Positions 1-13,900 of a stretch of 64,000 bases of DNA are shown piece by piece (the stretch's first letter is position 1; every line of letters begins with the position of its first letter). The stretch covers positions 151,538,483 through 151,602,482 of the forward strand of contig NC_030680.2 in the NCBI RefSeq assembly GCF_000004195.4, in the 5' to 3' direction. The position numbers and the translations under genes are program-made. The notes below the pieces were generated by a model. The model had not been told where the DNA came from, ran no database searches, and saw nothing but the letters and a program-made list of their open reading frames with translations. The DNA is from Xenopus tropicalis. Lineage: Eukaryota; Chordata; Amphibia; Anura; Pipidae.

Positions 1-1594
1 TCCCTCCAGCCAATCACATGGGGGGTACCCAGAAAACAAATAAGCACTCATCCCCAAATCCCCCCCTAACTGGCCTTCAGGCTGGGCCCCCTTAGCCCAT
101 AACAAGGTTACAGATATATAGAAACATTGGGGTAACAGTCACCCCGCTATAGTTCCAGGGGTACCCAGGGCACAAATAAGCACTCACCCCAAATCCCCCC
201 CTAACTGGCCTTCAGGCTGGGGCCCCCTTAGCCCATAACAAGGTTACAGATATATAGAAACATTGGGGTAACAGTCACCCCGCTATAGTTCCAGGGGTAC
301 CCCGGGCACAATAAGCCACTCACCCCCAAATCCCCCCCTACTGGCCTTCAGGCTGGGCCCCCTTAGCCCATAACAAGGTTACAGATATATAGAAACATTG
401 GGGTAACAGTCACCCTGCTTAGTTCCAGGGGTACCCAGGGCACAAATAAGCACTCACCCCAAATCCCCCCCTAACTGGCCTTCAGGCTGGGCCCCCTTAG
501 CCCATAACAAGGTTACAGATATATAGAAACATTGGGGTAACAGTCACCCCGCTATAGTTCCAGGAGTACCCAGGGCACAAATAAGCACTCACCCCAAATC
601 CCCCCCTAACTGGCCTGCAGGCTGGGCCCCCTTAGCCCATAACAAGGTTACAGATATATAGAAACATTGGGGTAACAGTCACCCTGCTATAGTTCCGGGG
701 GGTACCCAGAAAACAAATAAGCACTCACCCCAAATCCCCCCCTAACTGGCCTTCAGGCTGGGCCCCCTTAGCCCATAACCAAGTTTACAGATATATAGAA
801 ACATTGGGGTAACAGTCACCCTGCTATAGTTCCAGGGGTACCCAGGGCACAAATAAGCACTCACCCCAAATCCCCCCTAACTGGCCTTCAGGCTGGGCCC
901 CCTTAGCCCATACAAGGTTACAGATATATAGAAACATTGAGGTAACAGTCACCCTGCTATAGTTCTAGGGGTACCCAGGGCACAAATAAGCACTCACCCA
1001 AATCCCCCCTAATGGCCTTCAGGCTGGGCCCCCTTAGCCCATAACAAGGTTACAGATATATAGAAACATTGGGGTAACAGTCACCCCCGCTATAGTTCCA
1101 GGGGTACCCAGGGCACAAATAAGCACTCACCCCAAATCCCCCCCTAACTGGCCTTCAGGCTGGGCCCCCTTAGCCCATAACAAGGTTACAGATATATAGA
1201 AACATTGGGGTAACAGTCACCCCGCTATAGTTCCAGGGGTACCCAGGGCACAAATAAGCACTCACCCCAAATCCCCCCCTAACTGGCCTTCAGGCTGGGC
1301 CTCCTTAGCCCATAACAAGGTTACGGATATATAGAAACATTGGGGTAACAGTCATCCTGCTATAGTTCCAGGGGTACCCAGGGCACAAATAAGCACTCAC
1401 CCCAAATCCCCCCCTAACTGGCCTTCAGGCTGGGCCCCCTTAGCCCATAACAAGGTTACAGATATATAGAAACATTGGGGTAACAGTCACCCTGCTATAG
1501 TTCCAGGGGTACCCAGGGCACAAATAAGCCCTCACCCCAAATCCCCCCCTAACTGGCCTTCAGGCTGGGCCCCCTTAGCCCATAACAAGGTTAC
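1..1594. repeat. 135-bp minisatellite, about 12 copies
   Basis: Units of 134-136 bp run from gtaccc to gtaccc, each with the landmark caaggttacagatatatag. The array ends abruptly at 1594 and is present from the first base, so its left edge is outside the window. The same family returns in opposite orientation at 35.67-37.85 kb. IQSEC1 intron. Confidence 0.97.
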
Positions 1595-1850
1595 TCACCC
1601 TGCTGATAGGTTGGGGCAGTTTTGCTTGTATTGGGCAGTTGGGGGGTATAGAACGCGGTTCTCGATCTCGCTATTACATGACCAGGGTCAAGGGGTAGTA
1701 GGAATGGTGGGGCAGTAGGAATGGTAGGCAGGGGGTATTTGGGGCTAAGTTCCCCTTGCTGGGGCTGGAGCTCGGAGGCAGTTTGCAGCTGCTGGTACAG
1801 AGGCAGGAATGGTGCTAGCGTCAGGCTGACAGTGGGATTTGCCCCTACAG

Positions 1851-1990
1851 GGGTAGATGACGGAGAGGACATCCCGCGCGAAACTCTGGTTGGGATCTAT
1901 GAACGGATCCACAAACGGGAGCTGAAGACAAATGAGGATCACGTGTCGCAGGTGCAGAAAGTGGAAAAACTCATCGTAGGCAAAAAGCCG
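1851..1990 (+). CDS. IQSEC1: IQSEC1 exon: end of Sec7 domain
   Basis: The exon starts after the acceptor cccctacag with two bases of a split codon, followed by 46 codons from [10 protein letters not shown] to VGKKP. It ends at a complete codon before gtaagt. The conserved [17 protein letters not shown] stretch is the Sec7-PH linker helix region of the family. Confidence 0.93.
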
Positions 1991-4900
1991 GTAAGTACAT
2001 TCTCTGGGGACCGGAGTGAGTTCCGGGTGCTGGTCCCACGGGAGAGTTCCGGGTGCGGGTTCTGTGGGTGGGATCCAGGTCAGTATGTAGCCATTGCACA
2101 CGTGTGTATATGGGGTGTGGGTACCAGTGCTGCTAGTGGGGGGAACAGACAGTGCAGGTTACAGTGCACATGGAACATCGGGGCCCCCGGGTTCAGACTC
2201 CCCAAGATAAGGTGACCCCTCATTTTTATTTGAGGTGCCTTCTGCCCCAGCTCTTCAGTTCCATGAATTTGGTTTGTTTGTACAGAAATCTCCGTCCCCT
2301 GGTTCCGTGTGTGTGCGACTCTGTATCTCATGTCCCTCCCTCTGGCGTCTGTGTCACATGATCTGTTATTGGCCGTCAGGGAACCCAAACCCCCTGATAC
2401 CTGGGCAGGACTGCCATGCAGGCGATTGTCCCCTCCGGTGCCAGGAACCCCATTTCTACATAGAACTTCCCTTCAGCCAATCAGATTCTTGCTTTTATTA
2501 TTCTTACTGCAGTAAGTCAGTAGAAGGCAACCGTTGATTGGTTGCTGGGGATTGCTATAGGGGCACTATCATTTGATTACACTAATAGGAGCGCCCGAGG
2601 GGTGAGCACAAGCTCTGACTCAGGGTACCTACCTGATATTTGTACCTCAGGGCTACTGAGCCCCAGTGCTGGGAGTTACTGGGTACTGCAGTCCTGCAAG
2701 TCTGTTCTGTTGCTGCCGTGTCCGACTGACCCTAATGCATTTGTCTGTGTCTTTCTACTGTAGATCGGATCCTTGCACCATGGACTTGGTTGTGTAGGTA
2801 TCTCCTTTCATTCGCTGTGGGCTCCTTATGCCTCTCACTGGGGGCCATCCTGATGCCATCGCTAGGCCCCACCCCTCCACCAATTGCTGTCCTTCCCCTA
2901 AACCTCCACGTATTATCAGCCGCATCCCCCACACCCCCAATGAATCACTCATTTCCCCTCTCTTGGTAGGGAACCCCATAACCTGACTGCCCTTACAGTA
3001 AGTAACCCCTTCCTATGCTGATGGTGAGATCCCCTTTCCTCACCACCCCCAATGAATCACTCATTTCCCCTCTCTTGGTAGGGAACCCCATAACCTGACT
3101 GCCCTTACAGTAAGGAACACCTTCCTATGCTGATGGTGAGATCCCCTTTCCTCCCCACCCCCAATGTATCACTCATTCCCCCTTTCTTGGTAGGGAACCC
3201 CATAACCTGACTGCCCTTACAGTAAGGAACACCTTCCTATGCTGATGGTGAGATCCCCTTTCCTCCCCACCCCCAATGTATCACTCATTCCCCCTCTCTT
3301 GGTAGGGAACCCCATAACCTGACTGCCCTTACAGTAAGGAACCCCTTCCTATGCTGATGGTGAGATCCCCTTTCCTCCCCACCCCCAATGAATCACTCAT
3401 TCTCTCTCCTTTAATTCAGTCTCAGTTGACATTTACTTGTTACAATTACCCCCCCCCCCCCCCCCTGTTTCAGTGTCTATGACAGGAGGTTACATGAATG
3501 TGTTTATGTTTGTTGATCACATCACAAGGGGGTGCAGACCTGCTGAGGGTCAGTAGGGAGGAGCCCAGTTCCACCTTGCTGCAATTAGCCAATCAGAGCT
3601 GGGGAAATCTGTCAGTGACTCAGTATCGGGGTTGGTTGCAGGCAGACAGATACTGTTGGGTTAAAGCCACAAATATATATAATTAATAATCGTCATGGGG
3701 TGTCAGTTTTGAGACCTGGGAGATGACAATTCTATTGACCCTCTTAGTAACTGAAGCAAAGGGGCTTGTTTGGCTCCCTCCCTCTCTGCTCTATAGCCTA
3801 TGAGGCTGAATAGGGGCAGGGCTTCCTACTAGGTACCGCCCATTGGTGGGACACAGCTGTGCCCCCTTCTTGGCTCACTGGAGAGCAGAGAGAAGAGGGG
3901 CTGCAGGGAGAAGGCTTCAGGTCTGTGTGAGTGGCAGCAACTGGGAACAAGGACTGAGTACTGATTATATCCCGGTGTTGGTTCCGTTTGGGTTTATTCT
4001 TTCTCTGTTCTGTAGGTTCTTTCGTTACCGCACCGCAGGCTCGTCTGCTACTGTCGGCTTTTTGAGGTTCCAGATCCAAATAAACCACAGAAACTGGGTC
4101 TGCACCAGCGGGAAATCTTCCTGTTTAATGACCTGCTTGTGGTAGGTACCGGAGGGCCACAGGGTGCAGTTCAAACCTGGTAGGGGAGGAGTTATCCTTA
4201 GTTGGGGGGGGGGGCTCAGCTAAGTGCCAGCAGAACAATAAATCCATTATCTATAAACGGTGTTTAATATGATGCCACGCCTCCCACCAATGGAGTATTA
4301 ATATGATAATATAGGCCACACCCCTATCCACCTGTCCATGACTGATTGGGGCCAGACATGCCTCTTATCTACCTGTAACCCCACCCATTTTGCATTAAGT
4401 CACGCCCATCTCTGGGTTTGCAGGTTAGGGCTTCCCTACCTTAATCAGACCAAGTGCTTTCTTTTACAGGAAAATACTGATTATTGCTCATTATTCTTTG
4501 ATTTCCTCTAATGCATTGTTCATTTAGGTCACAAAGATTTTCCAGAAAAAGAAGAATTCTGTAACTTACAGTTTCCGGCAGTCGTTTTCCCTTTATGGAA
4601 TGCAAGTTCTTCTGTATGAGAATCATAGTAAGTGTCACTTTGATACCCTGATACCCAACTGTACCTACTGTATTATGACTGTATAACCCCGCCCCTATCC
4701 CACTTGCACAGAAAGTACCTCCCCCAGATACCCAGGGAACCCAATGTAAATACTGCCCTGGGAGGGACTGACTGTGTAACCCCGCCCCTATCCCAATTGC
4801 ACAGAAAGTACCTCCCCCAGATACCCAGGGAACCCAGTGTAAATACTGCCCTGGGAGGGACTGACTGTGTAACCCTGCCCCTATCCCAATTGCACAGAAA

Positions 4901-7900
4901 GTACCTCCCCCAGATACCCAGGGAACCCAATGTAAATACTGCCCTGGGAGGGAGTGACAATGTGACTCCGCCCCTCTCCCCACACAGAAAGTACCTCCCC
5001 CAGATACCCAGGGAGCCCAATGTAAATACTGCCCTGGGAGGGACTGACTGTGTAACCCCGCCCTCTCCCACTTGCACAGAAAGTACCTCCCCCAGATACC
5101 CAGGGAACCCAATGTAAATACTGCCCTGGGAGGGACTGACTGTGTAACCCCGCCCCTCTCCCACTTGCACAGAAAGTACCTCCCCCAGATACCCAGGGAG
5201 CCCAATGTAAATACTGCCCTGGGAGGGACTGACTGTGTAACCCCGCCCCTCTCCCACTTGCACAGAAAGTACCTCCCCCAGATACCCAGGGAACCCAATG
5301 TAAATACTGCCCTGGGAGGGACTGACTGTGTAACCCCGCCCCTATCCCAATTGCACAGAAAGTACCTCCCCCAGATACCCAGGGAACCCAATGTAAATAC
5401 TGCCCTGGGAGGGACTGACTGTGTAACCCCGCCCCTCTCCCACTTGCACAGAAAGTACCTCCCCCAGATACCCAGGGAACCCAATGTAAATACTGCCCTG
5501 GGAGGGACTGACTGTGTAACCCCGCCCCTCTCCCACTTGCACAGAAAGTACCTCCCCCAGATACCCAGGGAACCCAATGTAAATACTGCCCTGGGAGGGA
5601 GTGGCTATGTGACCCCGCCCCTCTCTCACCTGTCTCCCAAACCTCAGCCCTTGTGAAGGAACCCAGTGAGGGTCCAACCTATAATGACCCGTTGCCCCCC
5701 CTTCAGTATAGAGATCATTTGTCCATATGAACTCAAACTGTGAGTTTGGGATCCGCCCTCCTCATTAAAATGACCAGACGCCCCTTCTCATTTGCATATT
5801 AGATTACCCTAACGCCATTCGTCTCAGCTCGGCCATCCCTGGCGCAGACGTTAAGGTTCTCATCAACTTCAACGCCCCAAATACTCAGGACCGTAAGAAA
5901 TTCACGGATGACTTGCGAGAGTCGATAGCCGAAGTTCAAGAGATGGAAAAGTACAGAATAGAGTGTAAGTACAAAGGTACATACCTGTGCATGGACTTAC
6001 CTGTTTCTTACTTCTTCTCCTCCCCCAACATCCCCTTTATCATCTATATCCCAGGGGCCCAGGTTCCATACTGTACCCATACCCTCCTCTCTCAGCACAG
6101 GGCTGCCTGTGTTCTGCTCCAATCATTGCACCGAGCTTTCCAGTACCAATACCGGCCCAGTTACTTGGCACCTTATATACTCGCCTACTATTGTATAACC
6201 TAGGGGCACAATGTAGTTCCGGGGATATAGAGCCCAAAGGCACAGTGTAGTTCTGGGGATATAGACCCCAAAGGCACAATGTAGTTCTGGGGATATAGAC
6301 CCCAAAGGCACAATGTAGTTCTGGGGATATAGACCCCAAAGGCACAATGTAGTTCTGGGGATATAGACCCCAAAGGCACAATGTAGTTCTGGGGATATAG
6401 ACCCCAAAGGCACAATGTAGTTCTTGGGGTATAGACCCCAAAGGCACAATGTAGTTCTGGGGATATAGACCCCAAAGGCACAATGTAGTTCTTGGGGTAT
6501 AGACCCCAAAGGCACAATGTAGTTCTTGGGGTATAGACCCCCCAAAGATAAAGTGTAGTTCTGGGGATATAGACCCCAAAGACACAATGTAGTTCTGGGG
6601 ATATAGACCCCAAAGACACAATGTAATTCTGGGGATATAGACCCCAAAGGCACAATGTAGTTGGGAGATATGGAACCAAAAGGCACAATGTAGTCTGGGG
6701 ATATAGACCCCAAAGACACAATGTAGTTCTGGGGATATAGACCCCAAAGACACAATGTAGTTCTGGGGATATAGACCCCAAAGACACAATGTAGTTCTGG
6801 GGATATAGACCCCAAAGACACAATGTAATTCTGGGGATATAGACCCCAAAGGCACAATGTAGTTCTGGGGATATAGACCCCAAAGGCACAATGTAGATCT
6901 GGGGATATAGACCCCAAAGACACAATGTAGTTCTGGGGATATAGACCCCAAAGGCACAATGTAGTTCTGGGGATATAGACCCCAAAGGCACAATGTAATT
7001 CTGGGGATATAGGCCCCCTAGTTGTAGAATCTTGTAGTTCAGCGAATCAGTTCTATGCTTTTCCTGTTTCCATTTCTATGGGCAATTTCTACTTTGTGAC
7101 CCTTTGGGGCATTTTGCGGCACTAACTGGTCTCCCCTGTTGTTGCTCCAGCGGAGTTAGAAAAGCAAAAGGGAGTGGTGCGGCCCAGCATGTCCCAGAGC
7201 TCCAGCCTGAAGAAGGATTCGGGCAACGGCGCCCTGAACAGGGCGTGTCTAGACGACAGCTACGCCACGGGGGAGGGGCTGAAACGCAGCGCCCTAAGCA
7301 GCTCTCTCAGGGACCTCTCGGAAGCAGGTGAGGAGCGCGCGGCTCTGTGTGGTTATGAGCTAAATATACACAAATATGTATATTCCCTGTAAATATACCA
7401 TACTTTGTGCTGTATCCAGCCGTAACCCGCACCTAAGTGTTTTCTCTCTCTTTCTCTCCCCGACACAATGTAATAAACTAGATTACTATGAGTACTTGTA
7501 AAGGAGAGAGGCCCCAGTTGGAGCGTAAGTCAAACTTTAGCTGTAGAACTGAGAGACAGCCACGTTGGGGGTCCAGCAACCCGCCGCCTTCCAGATGTGC
7601 TTGAACTACAGTTCCCATCATCCTCTGCAGATGAAGGGGGTTGTTATTGGGTGACATCTGCAGGGGGTGTGGGTGGCCCTAACCAATCGTACTCACTGCT
7701 TCATGTGTAATTTGTGCTTTGTGTTCCTGTGCATCACATTCGATGAATGAAATGGATTGAAGCCAAACTAAATTCAGAACTGCGCTCCCCCCCCCAATCG
7801 CCCCAAAATGACAGATATTAACCCTTCCCAGGGCTGCTGCCATCTGACACTGGTCTGTACATCGCCCTTTGTCGGTGGCAAAATCTCCAAATATGGGCCA

Positions 7901-10900
7901 TCACCCTTCCATCATACCCACCGTGTCCTGTTGGCCTCTGTGTACGAACCCATTTTCCATTGCAGTGAATGTGACCCGAGAGCGCCTCCTGATGATGATA
8001 ATGAGAATTATACGCAGATAAAGCTTCATAAGCAAAATAAGTGCCGGAATCTCCTCTGTGTGTTACATAGAGCCATAAAGCAGGGCAGGACTGCTGCTTA
8101 CAATGGGGGGGGGGATCAGATAGGATCTGTTCCACTGTGACAGAATGCTCTGTTATACAGATAGCTAGAATCTCAGCCATAAAGCAGGGCAGGACTGCTG
8201 CTTACAATGGGGGGGATCAGATAGGATCTGTGCCACTGTAACAGAATGCTCTGTTATACAGATAGCTAGAATCTCAGCCATAAAGCAGGGCAGGACTGCT
8301 GCTTACAATGGGGGATCAGATAGGATCTGTGCCACTGTGACAGAATGCTCTGTTATACAGATAGCTAGAATCTCAGCCATAAAGCAGGGCAGGACTGCTG
8401 CTTACAATGGGGGGGATCAGATAGGATCTGTGCCACTGTGACAGAATGCTCTGTTATACAGATAGCTAGAATCTCAGCCATAAAGCAGGGCAGGACTGCT
8501 GCTTACAATGGGGGGGGATCAGATAGGATCTGTGCCACTGTGACAGAATGCTCTGTTATACAGATAGCTAGAATCTCAGCCATAAAGCAGGGCAGGACTG
8601 CTGCTTACAATGGGGATCAGTAGATTTCAGTTTGGTACTTTGGTCTGCGCTTGAGGTTTTTTCTCTTTATGGAACAGGGACAGTTACAACTGGGGTGTTT
8701 GCTACAGAAACCCTACTATAGTTTATATAAATACCCCGCTGTGTAGCCCTGGGGGCAGCCATTCCTGCACTGGTACAGCTGGGGTGTTTGCTACAGAAAC
8801 CCTACTATAGTTTATATAAATACCCCGCTGTGTAGCCCCGGGGCAGCCATTCCTGCACTGGTACAGCTGGGGTGTTTGCTACAGAAACCCTACTATAGTT
8901 TATATAAATACCCCGCTGTGTAGCCCCGGGGGCAGCCATTCCTGCACTGGTACAGCTGGGGTGTTTGCTACAGAAACCCTACTATAGTTTATATAAATAC
9001 CCCGCTGTGTAGCCCCGGGGGCAGCCATTCCTGCACTGGTACAGCTGGGGTGTTTGCTACAGAAACCCTACTATAGTTTATATAAATACCCCGCTGTGTA
9101 GCCCCGGGGGCAGCCATTCCTGCACTGGTACAGCTGGGGTGTTTGCTACAGAAACCCTACTATAGTTTATATAAATACCCCGCTGTGTAGCCCCGGGGGC
9201 AGCCATTCCTGCGTTGGTACAACTGGGGTGTTTGCTACAGAAACCCTACTATAGTTTATATAAATACCCCGCTGTGTAGCCCCGGGGGCAGCCATTCCTG
9301 CACCGGTACAGCTGGGGTGTTTGCTACAGAAACCCTACTATAGTTTATATAAATACCCCGCTGTGTAGCCCCGGGGGCAGCCATTCCTGCACCGGTACAG
9401 CTGGGGTGTTTGCTACAGAAACCCTACTATAGTTTATATAAATACCCCGCTGTGTAGCCCCGGGGCAGCCGTTCCTGCACTGGTACAGCTGGGGTGTTTG
9501 CTACAGAAACCCTACTATAGTTTATATAAATAAGCTGTTGTGTAGCGGGGGCGGGGGGGGGGGGGCAGGTATTCAAACTGAAATAGGCCTAAATGGCACA
9601 GGCACATAGCAGATAACAGATAAAACACCATTGTATTCTACAGAGCTTATCTGTTATCTGCTATGTAACCTGTGCCTTCTCTCAGGCTTAATAACTGCCC
9701 CGTGGCTGCCCAGCAGGGTATTTAAATAAACTCTAGGGGTGATACAGACGCCGCACCCAGTTGCCCCAGGGCAGGGCAACACTGAATTATATTCTAATTA
9801 CTTTAAAGTACTCTCATTTTATTGTTTATGTTACTGTTCCTTTAACTCTTTTGTACATGAGACTATCTGCTGGGCAGTCCCTGTGTGTGTGTGTGTGTAT
9901 ATTTATTTATTGGCACTTTATTTTGTGAACTTCTGTATAATAATAATAATAATAATATTAATAATGAATTATAATGTCCGGGAGTCTGAGCCCCTTATCC
10001 CTGGCACATTCAGTACATTGGCACACAGCATGGCAGGGATGCTGGGAGTTCCTATCCGTTGAGTTGCTTACTATTGGGCAATTAGGTGCGAGTGGGCCGG
10101 AGAGAGGGGCAGAGACAGGGGTGAGAGGGGCGGGAGATAGGCGGCAGGGACAGGTGCCAGAGGGGCGGAGACAGGTGCCAGAGGGGCGGAGACAGGTGCC
10201 AGAGGGGCGGAGACAGGCAGCAGGGACAAGCGCCAGAGGGGCAGAGACGGGCTAGAGGGGCAGGGACAGGCGGCAGGGACAGGCGGCAGGGGCCAGAGGG
10301 GCAGGGACGGGCTAGAGGGGCAGGGAGGGGCTAGAGGGGCAGGGACAGGTGCCAGAGGGGCAGGGACAGGGGCTAGAGGGGCAGGGACAGGCGCGGGAGG
10401 GGCAGGGACAGGTGCCAGAGGGGCAGGGGCCAGAGGGTCAGGGGCCAGAGGGGCAGGGACAGGGGCCAGAGGGACAGGCGCCAGAGGGGCAGGGACAGGC
10501 GCCAGAGGGGCAGGGACAGGCGCCAGAGGGGCAGGGACAGGGGCCAGAGGGGCAGGGTCAGGCGCCAGAGGGGCAGGGTCAGGGGGCAGGGTCAGGGGCC
10601 AGAGGGGCAGGGTCAGGGGCCAGAGGGGCAGGGTCAGGGGCCAGAGGGGCAGGGAGAGGGGCCAGAGGGGCAGGGAGAGGGGCCAGAGGGGCAGGGTCAG
10701 GCGCCAGAGGGGCAGGGTCAGGCGCCAGAGGGGCAGGGTCAGGCGCCAGAGGGGCAGGGTCAGGGGCCAGAGGGGCAGGGACAGGGGCCAGAGGGGCAGG
10801 GACAGGGGCCAGAGGGGCAGGGACAGGGGCCAGAGGGGCAGGGTCAGGGGCCAGAGGGGCAGGGTCAGGGGCCAGAGGGGCAGGGTCAGGCGCCAGAGGG

Positions 10901-13900
10901 ACAGGGGCCAAAGGGGCAAAGGTGTGAGGGTGGAAGTTATTACATGGTTGCTATGGTTATGCAGGGCAGAGCTTCCAGGGGGCAGTTGTGCATGTGGAGA
11001 AGAGCTAAATGCCCCCCCCTTCTTTTAGATAGGATTTCCCTGGTGGATTTTAGGAACAGTGTGTAGGGGCCTAACTAAAGGCTTTGTAAATGTAGGGGCC
11101 CAAAAGCCTTTAGTTATCTGGGGCTTGTGAGGTTGGTGGGATTCATTTCCCCCCGCTCCCCTTGTACTGGTGCCACTGGCACGATCCCAAGATTCGGGGC
11201 AGTAGGTTCCCCTCGGTACTGGATGGAGGGCAGGGGGGCTGCCAGGGGCAATAATTGGTCGGGTGAAGGACCTGGTGGTCACATATTGGCTTGTACTAAA
11301 CAGAACCAGACATCATGTGGGCCCTCACTACCTAGAACCTTGGGGCCCCCAATGTGCAGTATCGGTGCAGACTCGTGGGCCCCAGTGTGTGGTGTCGGTA
11401 CAGACTCGTGGGCCCCAGTGTGTGGTGTCGGTACAGACTTGTGGCCCCGGTGTCGGTACAGACTTGTGGCCCCGGTGTCGGTACAGACTTGTGGCCCCGG
11501 TGTCGGTACAGACTTGTGGCCCCGGTGTCGGTACAGACTTGTGGCCCCGGTGATGGTACAGACTTGTGGCCCCGGTGTCGGTACAGACTTGTGGCCCCGG
11601 TGTCGGTACAGACTTGTGGCCCCGGTGATGGTACAGACTTGTGGCCCCGGTGTCGGTACAGACTTGTGGCCCGGTGTCGGTACAGACTTGTGGCCCCGGT
11701 GATGGTACAGACTTGTGGCCCCGGTGTCGGTACAGACTTGTGGCCCCGGTGTCGGTACAGACTTGTGGCCCCGGTGTCGGTACAGACTTGTGGCCCCGGT
11801 GTCGGTACAGACTTGTGGCCCCGGTGTCGGTACAGACTTGTGGCCCCGGTGTCGGTACAGACTTGTGGCCCCGGTGTCGGTACAGACTTGTGGCCCCGGT
11901 GTCGGTATAAGATGCATTTCTCCAGCCGAGACCTTGGAATCTTTAATCTAAAATGAGTTTTTTGTAGTTATTTTTTGACCTTATTGCAACCTGTGTAACA
12001 TCTGTGTCCCATTCAGCCCAAAAAGAACCGGTACCGTGTCCTGGCAGCCCAATCGCTATTGCTGTACTGGTTCCCTTGTCCGTTGTGTCACCAGAACATT
12101 TGTCTCGTTGTGTCTGTGTGAGGCTGCTGGGCTCCAGTGATACAATGTCGCATCACGTGATACACCTATAGCACTTACCTGTACCACTTACCTGTAGCGC
12201 CAGTACCACTTACCTGTAACATTTACTCACCTGTACCACTTACCTGTAGCGCCAATAACACTTACCTGTAACATTTACTCACCTGTACCACCATTTACTC
12301 ACCTGTAGCGCCAATAACACTTACCTGTAACATTTACTCACCTGTACCACTTACCTGTAGCGCCAATAACACTTACCTGTAACATTTACTCACCTGTACC
12401 ACTTACCTGTAGCGCCAATAACACTTACCTGTAACATTTACTCACCTGTACCATTTACCTGTAGCGCCAATAACACTTACCTGTAACACTTACTCACCTG
12501 TACCAATTACCTGTAGCGCCAATAACACTTACCTGTAACACTTACTCACCTGTACCAATTACCTGTAGCGCCAATAACATTTACCTGTACTGGGGGCAAG
12601 TTTTAACTTAACCTACAAGTTGGAATATGAAAGAAGAGATCTGATTGGTTGCACTAGGGGTGTGTCCCTGCTGAGTGTGCCAGTGACAATAGGGGGGAAC
12701 CGGATCTCTGTAATATTAATGTTATTGAGCCCCCCATTCACTTGTGCCATTTAACCCCCTTGGTCCTAGGTAAAGAGGCTGACCCCCACCCCATATAGAC
12801 TTTGACTCCCATCATTGACCCCCAGTGCATACAGACACTGGCCCTTACCCCCCAATAGACAGAGACTGGCCCTTACCCCCCAATAGACAGAGACTGGCCC
12901 TTACCCCCCAATAGACAGAGACTGGCCCTTACCCCCCAATAGACAGAGACTGGCCCTTACCCCCCAATAGACAGAGACTGGCCCTTACCCCGCAATAGAC
13001 AGAGACTGGCCCTTACCCCCCAATAGACAGACACTGGCCCTTACCCCCCAATAGACAGACACTGGCCCTTACCCCCCAGTAGACAGAGACTGGCCCTTAC
13101 CCCCCAATAGACAGACACTGGCCCTTACCCCCCAATAGACAGACACTGGCCCTTACCCCCCAATAGACAGAGACTGGCCCTTACCCCCCAATAGACAGAG
13201 ACTGGCCCTTACCCCCCAATAGACAGACACTGGCCCTTACCCCCCAATAGACAGAGACTGGCCCTTACCCCCCAATAGACAGAGACTGGCCCTTACCCCC
13301 CAATAGACAGACACTGGCCCTTACCCCCCAATAGACAGAGACTGGCCCTTACCCCCCAATAGACAGAGACTGGCCCTTACCCCCCAATAGACAGAGACTG
13401 GCCCTTACCCCCCAGTAGACAGACACTGGCCCTTACCCCCCAATAGACAGAGACTGGCCCTTACCCCCCAATAGACAGACACTGGCCCTTACCCCCCAAT
13501 AGACAGAGACTGGCCCTTACCCCCCAATAGATAGACACTGGCCCTAACCCCGCCCCAGACAGAGACTGGCCCTTACCCCCCAATAGATAGACACTGGCCC
13601 TAACCCCGCCCCAGACAGAGACTGGCGCTTATCCCGTCCCAGACAGAGACTGGCCCTTACCCCGCCCCAGACAGAGACTGGCCCTTACCCCGCCCCAGAC
13701 AGAGACTGGCCCTTACCCCCCCCCAGACAGAGACTGGCCCTTACCCCGCCCAAGACAGAGACTGGCCCTTACCCCGCCCCAGACAGAGACTGGCCCTTAC
13801 CCCGCCCCAGACAGAGACTGGCTCCCATACATACAAACACTGACCCCCATACTGACACCAGTTTTGTACAGATACTGATTGGTTATTGATGGGCAGGCGT

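Noticed and set aside
1721..2215. 164-codon frame as a stand-alone gene
   Set aside because: It is the read-through of the IQSEC1 exon 1851-1990 into flanking introns; only the 140-bp exon is supported.
4441..5677. 378-codon antisense frame with [18 protein letters not shown] repeats
   Set aside because: The 93-bp intronic minisatellite is a multiple of three and stop-free; it also runs antisense through a genuine IQSEC1 exon.
12830..13830. CRISPR-like regular repeats (28-bp units)
   Set aside because: There are no unique spacers; the units are contiguous. The context is a vertebrate intron.
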